Assembly: GCF_016908855.1 (NCBI RefSeq)
Contig: NZ_JAFBER010000024.1
Coordinates: forward strand, 1-41,715
Length of the DNA: 41,715 nucleotides
DNA from: Scopulibacillus daqui
GTDB lineage: Bacteria > Bacillota > Bacilli > Bacillales > Sporolactobacillaceae
Direction of reading: 5' to 3'
Part shown: piece after piece, positions 17,741 through 28,330 of the stretch
How positions within the stretch are numbered: the stretch's first letter is position 1
Layout: every line of letters begins with the position of its first letter
Position numbers and translations under genes: made by a program
The notes under the pieces: model-generated
Seen by the model: only the letters and a program-made list of their open reading frames with translations
The model's database searches: none
What the model was told of the DNA's origin: nothing

Positions 17741-17895
17741 GATGTTCACACCCTTCACCGTTTATTTTATGGGCAGATCCCTAAAAGGTGTTTTGTTTGC
17801 CAATAAAAAATTTGGGTATTTTTTCTTTATTGTTATAAAGATTTTTATGTTATGATGGCCTTGATATTGATATGAAATAAAAAGGAGGATGCCTG

Positions 17896-18435
17896 ATGTT
17901 AAGTAATGTCCTCGGTATGGTCGTGATTATCTTTGTCATTAATATATTTTATGTCACATTAAACACGGTCAGAATGATTTTAACTTTTAAAGGTTATCGT
18001 TACTTGGCAGCGTTTGTAAGCATTTTCGAAATATGTATTTATGTACTGGGACTAGGTCTCGTGCTCAATCATTTAAACCACATCCAAAATTTGATTGCTT
18101 ATGCATTGGGCTTTGCATCAGGTGTCATGGTTGGTATAAAGATCGAAGAAAAACTGGCGCTTGGCTATATTACTGTAAATGTAATTACAAGCAGGCTGGA
18201 AATGGATTTGCCGGAATTGCTCCGAAACCGCGGTTATGGAGTAACGCATTGGACGGCCCATGGCAGAAAAGGGCAGCGTCTTATGATGGAAATATTAACG
18301 CCAAGACGCAACGAATTTGATCTAATGGATACTATTAAATCTTTAGACCCTAATGCTTTTATTGTCTCGCATGAACCGAAGAATTTTTATGGCGGTTTTT
18401 GGGTCAAGTCTATTAGAAAGGGAACGAAGTCTTGA
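17896..18435 (+). CDS. yebE: UPF0316 membrane protein YebE
   Basis: A 179-residue protein with about three N-terminal membrane helices (roughly 3-25, 35-57, 62-80) and a soluble C-terminal part of the DUF2179 type (about 90-175, including [22 protein letters not shown]). The family is widespread in Bacillales, and DUF2179 domains have been linked to small-ligand or nucleotide binding, but no function is established for YebE. AAAGGAGG lies before the ATG. Its stop overlaps the yebG start as TTGA, and the pair lies before purE as in B. subtilis. Confidence 0.88.
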   Translation: MLSNVLGMVVIIFVINIFYVTLNTVRMILTFKGYRYLAAFVSIFEICIYVLGLGLVLNHLNHIQNLIAYALGFASGVMVGIKIEEKLALGYITVNVITSRLEMDLPELLRNRGYGVTHWTAHGRKGQRLMMEILTPRRNEFDLMDTIKSLDPNAFIVSHEPKNFYGGFWVKSIRKGTKS

Positions 18436-18632
18436 AAAAGCCGAAAAAGAAGAAGTTTGTTGTAGGTATAAATGATTCTATTCACGAGTGTCTTCAATCG
18501 ATGGAAAAAGAAGGATATATACCGGTTCGGCGCATTGAAAAGCCTGTTTTTAAGGAAGGAAAAAACGGTCCGGAGATTGCCGGAAGATCCATTGTTTTTG
18601 AAGGGCGCTTAAACGAAAAAACCGAACAATAA
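18432..18632 (+). CDS. yebG: NETI-motif protein YebG
   Basis: A 66-residue basic protein. It has the family features: [21 protein letters not shown] followed by [12 protein letters not shown] and [10 protein letters not shown]. The namesake NETI is NDSI here. Function is unknown. The start is TTG at 18432, supported by AAAGGGAA upstream and the TTGA overlap with yebE. The last codons (Thr-Glu-Gln-stop) coincide with the first PurR box of the purE operator, so this gene end and that operator cannot vary independently. Confidence 0.85.
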   Translation: MKKPKKKKFVVGINDSIHECLQSMEKEGYIPVRRIEKPVFKEGKNGPEIAGRSIVFEGRLNEKTEQ

Positions 18633-18661
18633 TTTATGAATAAAATAAAATGTTCGATAAT
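18618..18661. promoter_or_regulatory. Pair of PurR boxes upstream of purE
   Basis: AAAACCGAACAAT (18618-18630) is a perfect PurBox. The inverted partner (18649-18661, reverse strand ATTATCGAACATT) has one mismatch. The CGAA and TTCG cores are 26 bases apart, as at pbuG and as I recall for B. subtilis purE. Box 1 overlaps the end of yebG and box 2 ends just before the -35 box. Confidence 0.88.
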
Positions 18662-18665
18662 AGAG

Positions 18666-18695
18666 TTGACATTTGCCGAAAAACCTTGTTATGAT
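18666..18695 (+). promoter_or_regulatory. SigA promoter of the pur operon
   Basis: TTGACA (18666-18671) is a perfect -35. TATGAT (18690-18695) follows after 18 bases. The transcript would begin near 18702, leaving a leader of about 290 nt with the riboswitch. Confidence 0.85.
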
Positions 18696-18757
18696 GATAG
18701 TGTTCTTAAGGAAATCATAAATACTCAAAGGGCAGATACTTAACCCTTTTGACAATA

Positions 18758-18828
18758 CCCTCATATAATCTTGGGAATATGGCCCAAAAGTCTCTACCCG
18801 GTAACCGTAAATTACTGGACTATGAGGG
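18758..18828 (+). ncRNA. Guanine riboswitch aptamer of the pur operon
   Basis: CCCTCATA pairs with TATGAGGG to form P1. P2 is TTGGG/CCCAA with loop AATATGG; J2/3 contains AGTCTCTAC; P3 is CCGGTA/TACTGG with loop ACCGTAAAT. The ligand-pairing base in GGACTATG is C, so guanine/hypoxanthine type. Confidence 0.97.
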
Positions 18829-18875
18829 AAAGTTAGAGCGTTCGGCATACAACTCGGAGAAAATTCTGAGATCAT

Positions 18876-18935
18876 GTCCAGAAGGTTCCGCTTTCTCTTA
18901 TGTTTTGCGGTCCTTCTGGACTTTTATCTTTTATT
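18876..18935 (+). terminator. Riboswitch terminator before purE
   Basis: GTCCAGAAGG (18876-18885) pairs perfectly with CCTTCTGGAC (18912-18921); CCGC and GCGG extend the stem inward past a bulge. T-rich sequence follows. It should form when guanine is bound and stop transcription about 60 bases before purE. Confidence 0.88.
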
Positions 18936-18995
18936 AAGAAAATTCATAGACTTTCGACGATGATTTTTCAAACATAAAATGAGGTGGTGTCACTC

Positions 18996-19478
18996 ATGGA
19001 GCCATTAGTACGCGTCATTATGGGAAGCAAGTCGGATTGGGAGACAATGAAGCATGCTTGCGAAATCTTGGAACAATTAGACATTCCATATGAGAAGAGA
19101 ATCGTTTCTGCGCATAGGACACCTGATGAGATGTTCCGTTATGCAGAACAAGCCAGGGAAAGAGGAATCAAAGTTATTATCGCCGGCGCTGGAGGCGCTG
19201 CCCATTTGCCGGGAATGACAGCGGCAAAAACAACGTTGCCAGTGATAGGCGTCCCTGTTCAATCAAAGGCTTTGAATGGACTTGATTCGCTTCTTTCCAT
19301 CGTACAAATGCCTGCGGGGATTCCTGTGGCGACAGTAGCGATTGGTCAGGCTGGAGCGGCAAATGCCGGTTTGCTTGCAGCTCAGATTTTATCGGCTAAT
19401 GATGAGGCTGTTGCCCAACGTTTGGAAAATTACAGACTTTCTTTAGAAAATAAAGTAAAGGAAAGTGATTTGCCTTGA
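18996..19478 (+). CDS. purE: N5-carboxyaminoimidazole ribonucleotide mutase
   Basis: PurE (class I) rearranges N5-CAIR, made by PurK, to CAIR. The 160-residue protein has the phosphate-binding GSKSDWETM (10-18) and the catalytic His in SAHRTPDEM (about 38-46). An in-frame GTG lies upstream, but AGGTGG is eight bases before the ATG at 18996, so that start is chosen. First gene of the 12-gene pur operon; its stop overlaps the start of purK. Confidence 0.96.
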   Translation: MEPLVRVIMGSKSDWETMKHACEILEQLDIPYEKRIVSAHRTPDEMFRYAEQARERGIKVIIAGAGGAAHLPGMTAAKTTLPVIGVPVQSKALNGLDSLLSIVQMPAGIPVATVAIGQAGAANAGLLAAQILSANDEAVAQRLENYRLSLENKVKESDLP

Positions 19479-20629
19479 TGATAAATCGTATTTTACCTGG
19501 AGAAACAATCGGGATTCTTGGCGGCGGTCAGCTTGGAAGAATGATGGCGATTGCGGCAAAAGAAATGGGCTTCCGTACAGCTGTGCTCGATCCAGCCGAT
19601 AATAATCCATGTGCACAAGTTTCCGATGAAGCCATTGTCGCACCATACAATGATCTCGCAGCTGCGAAAAAGCTGGCTGAGACAAGCGACGTTATTACTT
19701 ATGAGTTTGAAAATATTGATCTTGAAACAGTGAATATCCTAGAGAAAAATGCCTACTTGCCGCAAGGGCACAGGCTGTTGGATTTAACAAAAGACCGCAT
19801 TAATGAAAAAGACATGCTGACGCGTTCAGGATTGAAAGTAGCGCCATATCAAGCGGTCAATACTACTGAAGATTTAGAAGAAGCAATCAATCAAATCGGG
19901 CTTCCGGGAGTGTTAAAAACTTGCCAGGGAGGTTATGATGGAAAAGGCCAATATGTTATAAAAGATAGTGGTGACCTTGAGCAAGTAAAGGATGTTGTCG
20001 ACGGTAGAACAAGATTCATTTATGAGAAATGGCTTGATTTCGATAAAGAAATGTCTGTTATCGTAACGAGAAGCACAACAGGAGAAATCGCAGTGTTCCC
20101 GGTTGCTGAAAATATTCATGTCAATAATATTCTTCACCATACCATCGTGCCGGCCCGCATATCTGAACAAGTCGAAAAAGAGGCGACCGACATGGCCATC
20201 ACGCTCGCTCAGAAAATGTCTTTGGTCGGAACGCTGGCTGTTGAAATGTTTTTAACAAAGGATCAACAGATTTATGCTAATGAATGTGCACCGAGACCGC
20301 ACAATTCAGGACATTTTACTATTAATGCTTGTGAAACATCGCAATTTCAGCAGCATGTTAGAGCCGTATGCGGATGGCCGTTAGGGAAAACAACACTGTT
20401 GAAACCAGTTGTTATGGTTAATATTCTCGGACAGCATCTTGAACCTGTTCTAAAACGAATCGATCAACTTTCCGATATGCATCTGCACCTTTATGGGAAA
20501 GAAGAAGCGAAAACGAATCGAAAAATGGGTCATCTCACTATTTTAGGTGAAAATATAGAAGAAGCACTGCAAAAAGCAGCAGAACTAGGCATTTGGCCAA
20601 ATTTGACACAGTCGGAGGCAACAGTATGA
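19478..20629 (+). CDS. purK: N5-carboxyaminoimidazole ribonucleotide synthase
   Basis: PurK carboxylates AIR with ATP and bicarbonate to give N5-CAIR. The 383-residue ATP-grasp protein opens with the nucleotide loop [12 protein letters not shown] and contains [12 protein letters not shown] and the substrate segment [11 protein letters not shown]. The ribosome-binding site (AAGGAAAGTGA) is weak and somewhat distant. ATG at 19478 is chosen; the TTG one codon earlier is possible. It overlaps purE and purB by single stop/start junctions. Confidence 0.95.
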   Translation: MINRILPGETIGILGGGQLGRMMAIAAKEMGFRTAVLDPADNNPCAQVSDEAIVAPYNDLAAAKKLAETSDVITYEFENIDLETVNILEKNAYLPQGHRLLDLTKDRINEKDMLTRSGLKVAPYQAVNTTEDLEEAINQIGLPGVLKTCQGGYDGKGQYVIKDSGDLEQVKDVVDGRTRFIYEKWLDFDKEMSVIVTRSTTGEIAVFPVAENIHVNNILHHTIVPARISEQVEKEATDMAITLAQKMSLVGTLAVEMFLTKDQQIYANECAPRPHNSGHFTINACETSQFQQHVRAVCGWPLGKTTLLKPVVMVNILGQHLEPVLKRIDQLSDMHLHLYGKEEAKTNRKMGHLTILGENIEEALQKAAELGIWPNLTQSEATV

Positions 20630-21924
20630 TTGAACGTTATACAAGACCTGAAATGGGAGATATTTGGACAGAAGAAAATAAATTTAAAGCTTGGCTTGAA
20701 GTTGAAATTTTGGCATGTGAAGCTTGGTCGGAGCTGGGCATCATTCCTAAAGAAGATGTGAAAAAATTAAGAGACAACGCGGCTTTTTCGATTGAACGCA
20801 TTCACGAAATTGAACAAGAAACAAGACATGATGTCGTCGCCTTTACAAGAGCGGTCTCTGAATCTCTCGGCGAAGAAAAAAAATGGGTTCACTACGGGCT
20901 GACTTCAACTGATGTTGTTGATACAGCGCAATCCTATCTATTAAAGCAAGCCAATGAGATCCTTTTAAAAGACATTGAAAACTTTATTGAAGTGATTAAA
21001 GCCAAAGCAAAAGAACATAAATATACCATCATGATGGGCAGAACGCACGGCGTTCATGCTGAACCAACGACATTCGGATTGAAGATGGCGCTATGGTATG
21101 AAGAAATGAAACGAAATCTTGAACGTTTCAAACAAGCTGCTGAAGGCATTCGCTTCGGCAAACTCTCCGGTGCGGTCGGTACTTATGCCAACATTGATCC
21201 TTTTGTCGAAAAATATGTTTGTGAAAAATTAGGTTTAAAACCGGCGCCAATTTCAACACAAACTTTGCAGCGCGATCGTCACGCCCATTATTTATCTGCG
21301 CTTGCATTAACGGCTACATCCATTGAAAAGTTTGCCGTCGAGATTCGCGGATTGCAAAAATCGGAGACGCGTGAAGTTGAAGAATTCTTTGCAAAAGGAC
21401 AAAAGGGTTCATCAGCGATGCCTCATAAACGCAACCCAATCGGTTCAGAAAATATGACAGGATTGGCTAGAGTCATCAGGGGATATATGATGACTGCCTA
21501 TGAGAATGTACCGCTGTGGCACGAACGTGATATCTCTCACTCTTCTGCAGAGCGCATCATTCTACCAGACGCTACGATTGCTTTAAATTATATGCTTAAC
21601 CGCTTCGCTAACATTGTTAAAAACTTAACTGTTTTCCCGGAGAATATGAAGCGAAATATGTATAAAACGTTCGGCTTAATTTTCTCTCAGCGTCTGCTCT
21701 TGACACTTGTTGATAAAGGGCTCAGCCGTGAAGAAGCTTATGACATGGTACAGCCGAGGGCGATGGAAGCGTGGGAAACTGAAACATCATTTAAGAGCAT
21801 TGTCGAGAAAGATGAACGGATCACAAATGTGTTGACACAACAGGAAATTGACGACTGCTTTGATGAAACTTACCATTTGAAAAATGTTGACGTGATTTTC
21901 GATCGCTTAGGTTTAAATGACTAA
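20626..21924 (+). CDS. purB: Adenylosuccinate lyase
   Basis: PurB releases fumarate from SAICAR in IMP synthesis and from adenylosuccinate in AMP synthesis. The 432-residue protein has the fumarase-superfamily signature [10 protein letters not shown] and the early [10 protein letters not shown] and [14 protein letters not shown] segments, which carry catalytic residues. The ATG at 20626 has CGGAGG eight bases upstream and shares ATGA with purK; an earlier in-frame start inside purK is rejected. A 102-base gap to purC follows, the longest gap within the first eleven genes of the operon. Confidence 0.96.
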   Translation: MIERYTRPEMGDIWTEENKFKAWLEVEILACEAWSELGIIPKEDVKKLRDNAAFSIERIHEIEQETRHDVVAFTRAVSESLGEEKKWVHYGLTSTDVVDTAQSYLLKQANEILLKDIENFIEVIKAKAKEHKYTIMMGRTHGVHAEPTTFGLKMALWYEEMKRNLERFKQAAEGIRFGKLSGAVGTYANIDPFVEKYVCEKLGLKPAPISTQTLQRDRHAHYLSALALTATSIEKFAVEIRGLQKSETREVEEFFAKGQKGSSAMPHKRNPIGSENMTGLARVIRGYMMTAYENVPLWHERDISHSSAERIILPDATIALNYMLNRFANIVKNLTVFPENMKRNMYKTFGLIFSQRLLLTLVDKGLSREEAYDMVQPRAMEAWETETSFKSIVEKDERITNVLTQQEIDDCFDETYHLKNVDVIFDRLGLND

Positions 21925-21932
21925 TAATTAGT

Positions 21933-22001
21933 GTTCAAAAGGAGGGGAACGTGACCGGCAGCGAAGAAATCTCCCGGTCACATTTCCCGGACTTTTTGAA
22001 C
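21933..22001 (+). other. Long hairpin in the purB-purC gap
   Basis: Three nested arms pair: GTTCAAAA (21933-21940) with TTTTGAAC (21994-22001), GGGAA (21945-21949) with TTCCC (21984-21988), and GTGACCGG (21951-21958) with CCGGTCAC (21974-21981). No U tract follows, so it is not a terminator. The strong ribosome-binding site at 21938-21947 is inside the stem. It could control translation, RNA processing or stability. Confidence 0.75.
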
Positions 22002-22034
22002 AACACAATAAAGGAGCCGAACAATAATGAGTAG
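21951..22034 (+). CDS. Possible 27-residue leader peptide before purC
   Basis: A GTG at 21951 follows AAAGGAGGGG with a good spacer and opens a frame of 27 codons. It ends at TAG (22032-22034), overlapping the purC start by eight bases. The peptide (begins MTGSEEISRSHF, ends KEPNNNE) matches nothing I recognise. The overlap would couple its translation to purC, and the hairpin above covers its start. It may instead be a chance frame in a structured leader. Confidence 0.35.
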   Translation: MTGSEEISRSHFPDFLNNTIKEPNNNE

Positions 22035-22740
22035 TCAAATGCTCTATGAAGGCAAAGCAAAAAAAATCTTCAAGACAGAAGATCCATCTACCTTGCTTGT
22101 TCGTTACAAAGATGATGCAACGGCCTTTAACGGGAAGAAAAAGGCGGTTATTCCGGGCAAAGGGAGACTGAATAATCTTATTAGTTCTAAATTATTTGAT
22201 GTTCTGAACAGAAAAGGCATTAACAATCATTTTGTCAAACGCTTATCTGATAATGAACAATTGGTGAAAGCCGTTGAGATTATTCCGCTTGAAGTTGTCG
22301 TAAGAAATATCGCGGCCGGAAGCTTATCTAGGCGGCTTGGAATAGAGGAAGGCACCCCTCTCAAACGGTCAATTATTGAATTTTACTTTAAAGATGACGC
22401 GCTTGGCGATCCAATGATTAATGATGATCATATTCGCATGATGGACATTGCAGATGACAGCGATTTAGTTCAAATCCGGCAAACGGCTCAAGACGTCAAT
22501 CGCGTATTAAAGGAAATATTTGACGGTATCGGTGTATTGCTTGTGGATTTTAAATTAGAGTTTGGCAAGCTGAAATCAAATGGCGGCATTGTCCTTGCGG
22601 ATGAAATTTCACCGGATACTTGCAGACTTTGGGACAAGGCAACGCATGAAAAGTTGGATAAAGATGTCTTTCGCCAGGATATAGGAGACTTGCCGCAAGT
22701 CTATGAAAAATTGCTAGAAAGGCTGGAGGATGCCCAATGA
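22027..22740 (+). CDS. purC: Phosphoribosylaminoimidazole-succinocarboxamide synthase
   Basis: PurC joins CAIR and aspartate with ATP to make SAICAR. The 237-residue protein opens with LYEGKAKKIFKT, the family N-terminus, and has VVRNIAAGSLSRRLG and the LADEISPDTCRLWD block. AAGGAG lies ten bases before the ATG. Its stop overlaps purS as ATGA. The preceding structured gap may affect its expression. Confidence 0.96.
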   Translation: MSSQMLYEGKAKKIFKTEDPSTLLVRYKDDATAFNGKKKAVIPGKGRLNNLISSKLFDVLNRKGINNHFVKRLSDNEQLVKAVEIIPLEVVVRNIAAGSLSRRLGIEEGTPLKRSIIEFYFKDDALGDPMINDDHIRMMDIADDSDLVQIRQTAQDVNRVLKEIFDGIGVLLVDFKLEFGKLKSNGGIVLADEISPDTCRLWDKATHEKLDKDVFRQDIGDLPQVYEKLLERLEDAQ

Positions 22741-22988
22741 AAAAAGTAAAAATTTATATTACGCTTCGTGAAAGTGTTCTTGATCCCCAAGGACAGGCAG
22801 TCATGGATTCCCTTCATAACATGTCGTATGAAGATGTTAAAGACGTTCGAATTGGAAAATATATTGAACTCGAAATGGAAGATTCAAAGAATCTGACTAA
22901 TAGAATTGAAGAAATGTGCGAAAAGCTGTTGGCCAATACCGTGATCGAAAACTATAGGTACGAGATAGAGGAAGGTGTCACGCAGTGA
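22737..22988 (+). CDS. purS: FGAM synthase subunit PurS
   Basis: PurS is the small subunit that joins PurL and PurQ in the three-part phosphoribosylformylglycinamidine synthase of Gram-positive bacteria. The 83-residue protein has the typical [18 protein letters not shown] opening and [14 protein letters not shown] precedes the ATG. It overlaps purC and purQ by four bases each. Confidence 0.95.
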   Translation: MKKVKIYITLRESVLDPQGQAVMDSLHNMSYEDVKDVRIGKYIELEMEDSKNLTNRIEEMCEKLLANTVIENYRYEIEEGVTQ

Positions 22989-23674
22989 AAACGGCTGTCA
23001 TTGTCTTCCCAGGATCCAATTGTGACACAGACATGTACTGCGCGATTAAAGAAGGCTTGGGCGAAGAAGTTGAATATGTGTGGCATGATGATTCTTCCCT
23101 GGATGGATTTGATGCCGTTATGATTCCCGGCGGTTTCTCATATGGCGACTATCTCCGCTCTGGAGCGATTGCCAGGTTTTCTAAAATCATGCCGGCGGTT
23201 ATTCAGGCTGCGAACGCCGGAAAACCGGTGCTTGGCGTGTGCAATGGGTTTCAAATCTTGTTAGAAGCCGGACTGCTTCCGGGAGCGATGCTGAGAAATA
23301 AAAAGTTAAAGTTTATTTGCAAAACGGTTCCTTTAGCCGTAGAAAATGCCGAAACACTATTTACTGCAGGATATAAGAAAGGCGACATCATCCAAATTCC
23401 TATCGCCCATGGTGAAGGCAATTATTACTGTGATGAGAAGACGCTGGAGCAATTACAAGAACAAAATCGCATTGTTTTTAAATATCATGGCAACAACCCA
23501 AATGGTTCGATTGACAATATTGCCGGCATCATTAATGAAAAAGGCAATGTATTAGGCATGATGCCTCACCCAGAGAGAGCTGTAGATATGTTATTGGGCT
23601 CCGATGACGGTCTTAAGTTATTTCAATCAATTTTACAACACTGGAGGGAATCGCATGCCGCAGTTACTACATGA
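22985..23674 (+). CDS. purQ: FGAM synthase glutaminase subunit PurQ
   Basis: PurQ releases ammonia from glutamine for PurL. The 229-residue class I amidotransferase has FPGSNCDTD near its start, the nucleophile Cys in GVCNGFQIL (about residue 86) and the His/Glu of MPHPERAVD near the end. The start is GTG, sharing GTGA with the purS stop, with AAGGTG upstream. Its end overlaps purL by 20 bases. Confidence 0.96.
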   Translation: MKTAVIVFPGSNCDTDMYCAIKEGLGEEVEYVWHDDSSLDGFDAVMIPGGFSYGDYLRSGAIARFSKIMPAVIQAANAGKPVLGVCNGFQILLEAGLLPGAMLRNKKLKFICKTVPLAVENAETLFTAGYKKGDIIQIPIAHGEGNYYCDEKTLEQLQEQNRIVFKYHGNNPNGSIDNIAGIINEKGNVLGMMPHPERAVDMLLGSDDGLKLFQSILQHWRESHAAVTT

Positions 23675-25883
23675 ACCAACACCGGAAATGATTGCTGAAG
23701 AGAAGATTTACCGTCAAATGGGTCTTGCAGACAGGGAGTTTGATGCCATTCAAGAGCTTCTGGGCCGGAAACCAAACTATACAGAAATCGGCTTGTTTTC
23801 AGTGATGTGGTCCGAGCATTGCAGCTATAAAACTTCAAAGCCTGTATTAAAAAAATTCCCCAGCACGGGAGCCCGCGTTCTTCAGGGACCTGGAGAAGGC
23901 GCAGGAGTTGTTGATATCGGCGACAATCAAGCGGTTGTATTTAAAATTGAAAGCCATAACCATCCTTCAGCCATTGAGCCTTATCAAGGTGCGGCGACCG
24001 GTGTCGGCGGGATCATTCGCGATGTTTTCTCCATGGGCGCTCGGCCGGTAGCTCTTCTGAATTCATTGCGCTTCGGCGATTTGAATCAAGCACGGGTTAA
24101 ATATTTATTTGAAGAAGTTGTAGCCGGCATCGCAGGGTACGGAAACTGTATCGGCATCCCGACGGTAGGCGGCGAAGTCCAATTCGATGAATGTTATAAT
24201 GGGAACCCGCTCGTTAACGCGATGTGCGTCGGTTTAATCAACCATGAAGATATCAAGGTTGGCCAAGCCAAAGGCATCGGCAACACAGTGATGTATGTTG
24301 GGGCGAGCACTGGGCGTGACGGCATTCATGGCGCGACGTTTGCTTCTGAAGAACTGAATGAGCAGTCTGATGAAAAGCGTCCCGCTGTTCAAGTTGGCGA
24401 TCCATTTATGGAGAAGCTGTTGCTTGAAGCTTGTCTTGAGCTTATAAAGAACGACGCGTTAGTCGGCATCCAAGATATGGGCGCCGCAGGGTTGACTTCT
24501 TCATCAAGCGAAATGGCAAGCAAAGCGGGTGTCGGCATTCATATGAATCTCGATCTCGTTCCGCAGCGCGAGGCAGGGATGACCCCTTATGAAATGATGC
24601 TGTCTGAATCGCAAGAGCGTATGCTTATTGTTGTCAAAAAAGGCCGTGAAGAAGAGATTAAAGACATTTTTGCCAAATGGAACCTTCACGCCGTTGCAAT
24701 CGGGGAAGTTATTGAAGAGAAAGTGCTTCGTCTCGAACACAAAGGCAAGATTGCAGCTGAAGTGCCGGTTGATGCCCTTGCCGAGGAAGCGCCTGTGTAC
24801 CATATGCCTTCTAAGATTCCAGATGACTATAAAGCCTTCCAAAAGCAGCCGGTTTGGAAGCCGAATATCCAATCGCCTAAAGACGTGCTCTTACGATTAT
24901 TGCGTCAACCGACGATTGCTTCTAAAGAATGGGTCTACAATCAGTATGATTACATGGTGCAAACAAATACTGTTGTCAGCCCGGGTTCAGATGCCGCTGT
25001 CGTCAGAATACGCGGCACAAAAAAGGCGCTGGCTATGACAACAGACTGCAACGCTAAATACTTGCTTCTTGATCCGGAAATGGGCTGCAAAATTGCTGTT
25101 GCCGAAGCAGCCAGAAACATTGTATGTTCCGGCGGAAGACCGTTAGCCATCACTGATTGCCTGAATTTTGGCAATCCTGAGAAACCGGAAGTCTTCTGGC
25201 AGCTTGAAAAAGCGGTAGAAGGGATGAGCGAGGCGTGTGTTGAACTTGAAACGCCTGTGATCAGCGGCAACGTATCCCTTTACAATGAAACGAATCAAAA
25301 GGCGATTGACCCGACACCTGTTGTTGGTATGGTCGGCTTAATTGAAGATATTAAACATATGACAACGTCTCGTTTCAAACAAGCGGGTGACGCCATTTAC
25401 GTTATCGGCAAAGCAGATGCATCATTTGAAGGCAGTGCTTGTCAGCTTCTTTTAGAAGGAAAAGCATCGGGACGGGCGCCTCAATTAGATTTAACTGTTG
25501 AAAAAAAGCGCCAGGCTCAACTATTACAAGCCATTAAGAAAGGGCTTGTTCAGTCAGCTCATGACGTTTCGGACGGCGGCCTCGGTGTTGCGTTGGCTGA
25601 AAGCCTTATTGATTCCGGACAAGGCGCTGACATCCAAATCACCGATGATATCAACTGCGAATTGTTTAGTGAAACGCAATCACGCTTTGTCGTTTCTGTC
25701 TCCGAAGATGTACGTGAAGACTTTGAGAAAATCGTTGATGATGCTGTTTACCTCGGACGCGTCACTGACAAACCGATGCTCACAATCAGCGGAAATGATG
25801 GAGAGGTATTAAAGGCAGAAGTCGCTGAGCTTGAAGAAGCTTGGAAAGGAGCGCTCCCATGTTATATGACGAAAGAGGGCTGA
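23655..25883 (+). CDS. purL: FGAM synthase catalytic subunit PurL
   Basis: PurL converts FGAR to FGAM with ATP and ammonia supplied by PurQ. The 742-residue protein is the small type that needs PurS and PurQ. It has [12 protein letters not shown] near 45-56, the [22 protein letters not shown]-site segment, and the repeated half with [14 protein letters not shown] and [17 protein letters not shown]. An upstream in-frame start inside purQ is rejected because TGGAGGG lies six bases before the ATG at 23655. It overlaps purF by 25 bases. Confidence 0.97.
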   Translation: MPQLLHEPTPEMIAEEKIYRQMGLADREFDAIQELLGRKPNYTEIGLFSVMWSEHCSYKTSKPVLKKFPSTGARVLQGPGEGAGVVDIGDNQAVVFKIESHNHPSAIEPYQGAATGVGGIIRDVFSMGARPVALLNSLRFGDLNQARVKYLFEEVVAGIAGYGNCIGIPTVGGEVQFDECYNGNPLVNAMCVGLINHEDIKVGQAKGIGNTVMYVGASTGRDGIHGATFASEELNEQSDEKRPAVQVGDPFMEKLLLEACLELIKNDALVGIQDMGAAGLTSSSSEMASKAGVGIHMNLDLVPQREAGMTPYEMMLSESQERMLIVVKKGREEEIKDIFAKWNLHAVAIGEVIEEKVLRLEHKGKIAAEVPVDALAEEAPVYHMPSKIPDDYKAFQKQPVWKPNIQSPKDVLLRLLRQPTIASKEWVYNQYDYMVQTNTVVSPGSDAAVVRIRGTKKALAMTTDCNAKYLLLDPEMGCKIAVAEAARNIVCSGGRPLAITDCLNFGNPEKPEVFWQLEKAVEGMSEACVELETPVISGNVSLYNETNQKAIDPTPVVGMVGLIEDIKHMTTSRFKQAGDAIYVIGKADASFEGSACQLLLEGKASGRAPQLDLTVEKKRQAQLLQAIKKGLVQSAHDVSDGGLGVALAESLIDSGQGADIQITDDINCELFSETQSRFVVSVSEDVREDFEKIVDDAVYLGRVTDKPMLTISGNDGEVLKAEVAELEEAWKGALPCYMTKEG

Positions 25884-27280
25884 AAGAGGAATGCGGCGTT
25901 TTTGCCATCTGGGGCCATGAGCAAGCAGCGCAGCTAACGTATTACGGACTGCACAGCTTGCAGCACCGCGGGCAGGAAGGTGCGGGCATTGCTGTCACCG
26001 ACGGACAAATGGTTCATGACCATAAAGGATTAGGATTAGTTAACGACGTATTTGCGCCTGAACAGCTGGAGCAATTGAAGGGTTATGCGGCGATCGGCCA
26101 TGTCCGTTACTCGACTCAAGGCGGCAAAGACTATATTAATGTCCAGCCGCTCGTCTTTCGTTCACAGACAGACACACTGTCGCTTGCCCATAATGGGAAT
26201 CTTGTTAATGCTCATGCGCTTAAGTGCCAGCTAGAAGCACAGGGCAGTATTTTTCAAACAACATCAGATACTGAAGTTTTGGCCCATTTGATTAAACGCG
26301 GCGGCCCGCTCAACTTTGTTAATAATGTAAAGCACGCCCTTTCTATGATTAAAGGAGCTTATGCCTTTGTTATTCTCCATGAAAATCAGCTGCTTGCAGC
26401 CCTCGATCCAAACGGTTTAAGACCGTTGTCGATCGGCCGCTTGGGCGAGGCCTGGGTGCTTGCCTCAGAAACATGCGCCTTCGACTTGATTGGTGCAGCT
26501 TATGTTCGCGACGTGGAACCGGGTGAACTGATCATCATTGATGAAACAGGCATTAGATCGGAGCAATTTTCATCATCTGTCCAACGGGCGATTTGCAGCA
26601 TGGAATATATATATTTTTCCCGGCCGGACAGTAATCTTGAAGGCATTAATGTCCATGCGGCAAGAAAGAATTTAGGGATGCAGCTTGCCAAAGAAGCGCC
26701 GGTGGACGCTGATGTTGTGACAGGCGTTCCGGATTCAAGCATTTCCGCTGCTATTGGTTATGCCGAAGAGTCAGGCATTCCTTATGAGCTCGGCTTAATT
26801 AAAAACCGTTATGTCGGCCGGACTTTCATTCAGCCTTCACAAGAGCTCAGAGAACAGGGTGTTAAGATGAAACTCTCCCCTGTCAGAGGCATTGTCGAAG
26901 GCAAGAAAGTTGTTATGGTTGATGACTCTATAGTCAGAGGAACAACAAGCCGGAGAATTGTACGCATGTTAAAAGAAGCTGGTGCAGAAGAAGTGCATGT
27001 ACGGATAAGTTCTCCGCCGATTGCTCATCCATGCTTTTATGGCATCGACATTTCTTCAAAAGAAGAACTGATCGCCGCCAAACATTCGGTTGAAGAAATA
27101 CGCGAATTAATAGAAGCAGATTCTCTCACTTTTCTTAGCGTTGAAGGCATGGTCGAAGCAATCGGCCGGGGCCGTTCAATGAACCGTTGCGGGCAATGCT
27201 TGGCCTGCTTTACAGGCAAGTATCCGACGGAAATCTATCCTGATACCGTTCTGCCCCATGAAAAAGAACTGCCTGTATAA
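25859..27280 (+). CDS. purF: Amidophosphoribosyltransferase
   Basis: PurF makes phosphoribosylamine from PRPP and glutamine, the committed step. In the 473-residue protein the nucleophile is C12 after an 11-residue propeptide ([11 protein letters not shown]), so self-processing is expected as in B. subtilis. Cysteines in AICSMEY, HPCFYG and CGQCLACF are in place for the 4Fe-4S cluster. The PRPP loop is [14 protein letters not shown]. The ATG at 25859 has AAAGGAG seven bases upstream; a TTG six codons earlier is rejected. Confidence 0.97.
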   Translation: MLYDERGLKEECGVFAIWGHEQAAQLTYYGLHSLQHRGQEGAGIAVTDGQMVHDHKGLGLVNDVFAPEQLEQLKGYAAIGHVRYSTQGGKDYINVQPLVFRSQTDTLSLAHNGNLVNAHALKCQLEAQGSIFQTTSDTEVLAHLIKRGGPLNFVNNVKHALSMIKGAYAFVILHENQLLAALDPNGLRPLSIGRLGEAWVLASETCAFDLIGAAYVRDVEPGELIIIDETGIRSEQFSSSVQRAICSMEYIYFSRPDSNLEGINVHAARKNLGMQLAKEAPVDADVVTGVPDSSISAAIGYAEESGIPYELGLIKNRYVGRTFIQPSQELREQGVKMKLSPVRGIVEGKKVVMVDDSIVRGTTSRRIVRMLKEAGAEEVHVRISSPPIAHPCFYGIDISSKEELIAAKHSVEEIRELIEADSLTFLSVEGMVEAIGRGRSMNRCGQCLACFTGKYPTEIYPDTVLPHEKELPV

Positions 27281-27292
27281 AGGAGGGCTAAG

Positions 27293-28330
27293 ATGGCTAA
27301 CGCATATAAAGAGGCCGGTGTTGATGTTAACGCCGGTTATGAAGCAGTTGAACGGATGAAACAGCATGTAAAGAAAACAATGCGTCCCGAAGTTCTCGGG
27401 GGGATCGGCGCCTTTGGCGGTGCGGTCGATTTATCAGCTTTGAATATTAAAGAACCGGTATTGGTCTCTGGTACAGACGGGGTTGGCACGAAATTAATGG
27501 TTGCTATTGAATGCGGCCGCCATGAAACGATCGGAATTGATGCTGTGGCGATGTGTGTCAACGATATCATCACCCAAGGTGCGGAACCGTTGTATTTTCT
27601 AGATTACATTGCTTTAGGCTCTCTTGAACCGGAAAAGGTCGAAGCGATTGTCAAAGGCATTGCCGACGGATGCCTGCAGGCGGGCTGCGCTTTAATTGGC
27701 GGAGAAACAGCGGAAATGCCGGGAATGTATGAGGAAAATGACTATGATCTTGCCGGCTTTGCAGTCGGTGTGGTCGAAAAGGCAAAAATGATTACGAACG
27801 AAACAATCAAACCGGGCGATCAGCTGATCGGTCTGGCATCAAATGGTATACACTCTAACGGTTATTCTCTTGTTAGAAAAACAGTGAAAGAAGCGGGGCT
27901 CTCGTATAAGGATTGTTTTGACGAAACGGGAACAACGATCGGCGAAGAGCTGTTAAAGCCGACGCGCATTTACGTTAAACCGCTGTTAGCCTTATTAGAA
28001 GCCGTCGAGATCAAAGGCATGGCTCATATTACGGGCGGCGGATTTTACGAAAATATCCCTCGCATGCTTCCCGCTGGTCTCGGTGCGGACATTCAATTAG
28101 ATGCATGGGAAGTGCCGTCTATATTTCGTTGGCTTCAGGAAACCGGCCGCTATACCGATAAGGATATGTATCACACTTTTAATATGGGGATCGGCATGGT
28201 TATTACCGTTAATGAAGCGGACGCGGAGCAAGTGATCGCTCAGCTGTCCGAAATGGGTGAACGCGCCTGCCGTATAGGATCTGTTACAGACAGCGGGAAG
28301 CTTGAGCTGAAGGGTGAACGGGATGCATAG
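27293..28330 (+). CDS. purM: Phosphoribosylformylglycinamidine cyclo-ligase
   Basis: PurM closes the imidazole ring of FGAM with ATP to make AIR. The 345-residue protein has [13 protein letters not shown], the [11 protein letters not shown] block and [23 protein letters not shown] precedes the ATG. It overlaps purN by eight bases. Confidence 0.97.
   Translation: MANAYKEAGVDVNAGYEAVERMKQHVKKTMRPEVLGGIGAFGGAVDLSALNIKEPVLVSGTDGVGTKLMVAIECGRHETIGIDAVAMCVNDIITQGAEPLYFLDYIALGSLEPEKVEAIVKGIADGCLQAGCALIGGETAEMPGMYEENDYDLAGFAVGVVEKAKMITNETIKPGDQLIGLASNGIHSNGYSLVRKTVKEAGLSYKDCFDETGTTIGEELLKPTRIYVKPLLALLEAVEIKGMAHITGGGFYENIPRMLPAGLGADIQLDAWEVPSIFRWLQETGRYTDKDMYHTFNMGIGMVITVNEADAEQVIAQLSEMGERACRIGSVTDSGKLELKGERDA

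Noticed and set aside
23604-23654. Longer N-terminus of PurL starting inside purQ.
   Set aside because: No ribosome-binding site at that start, while TGGAGGG precedes the ATG at 23655 and the family N-terminus begins there.
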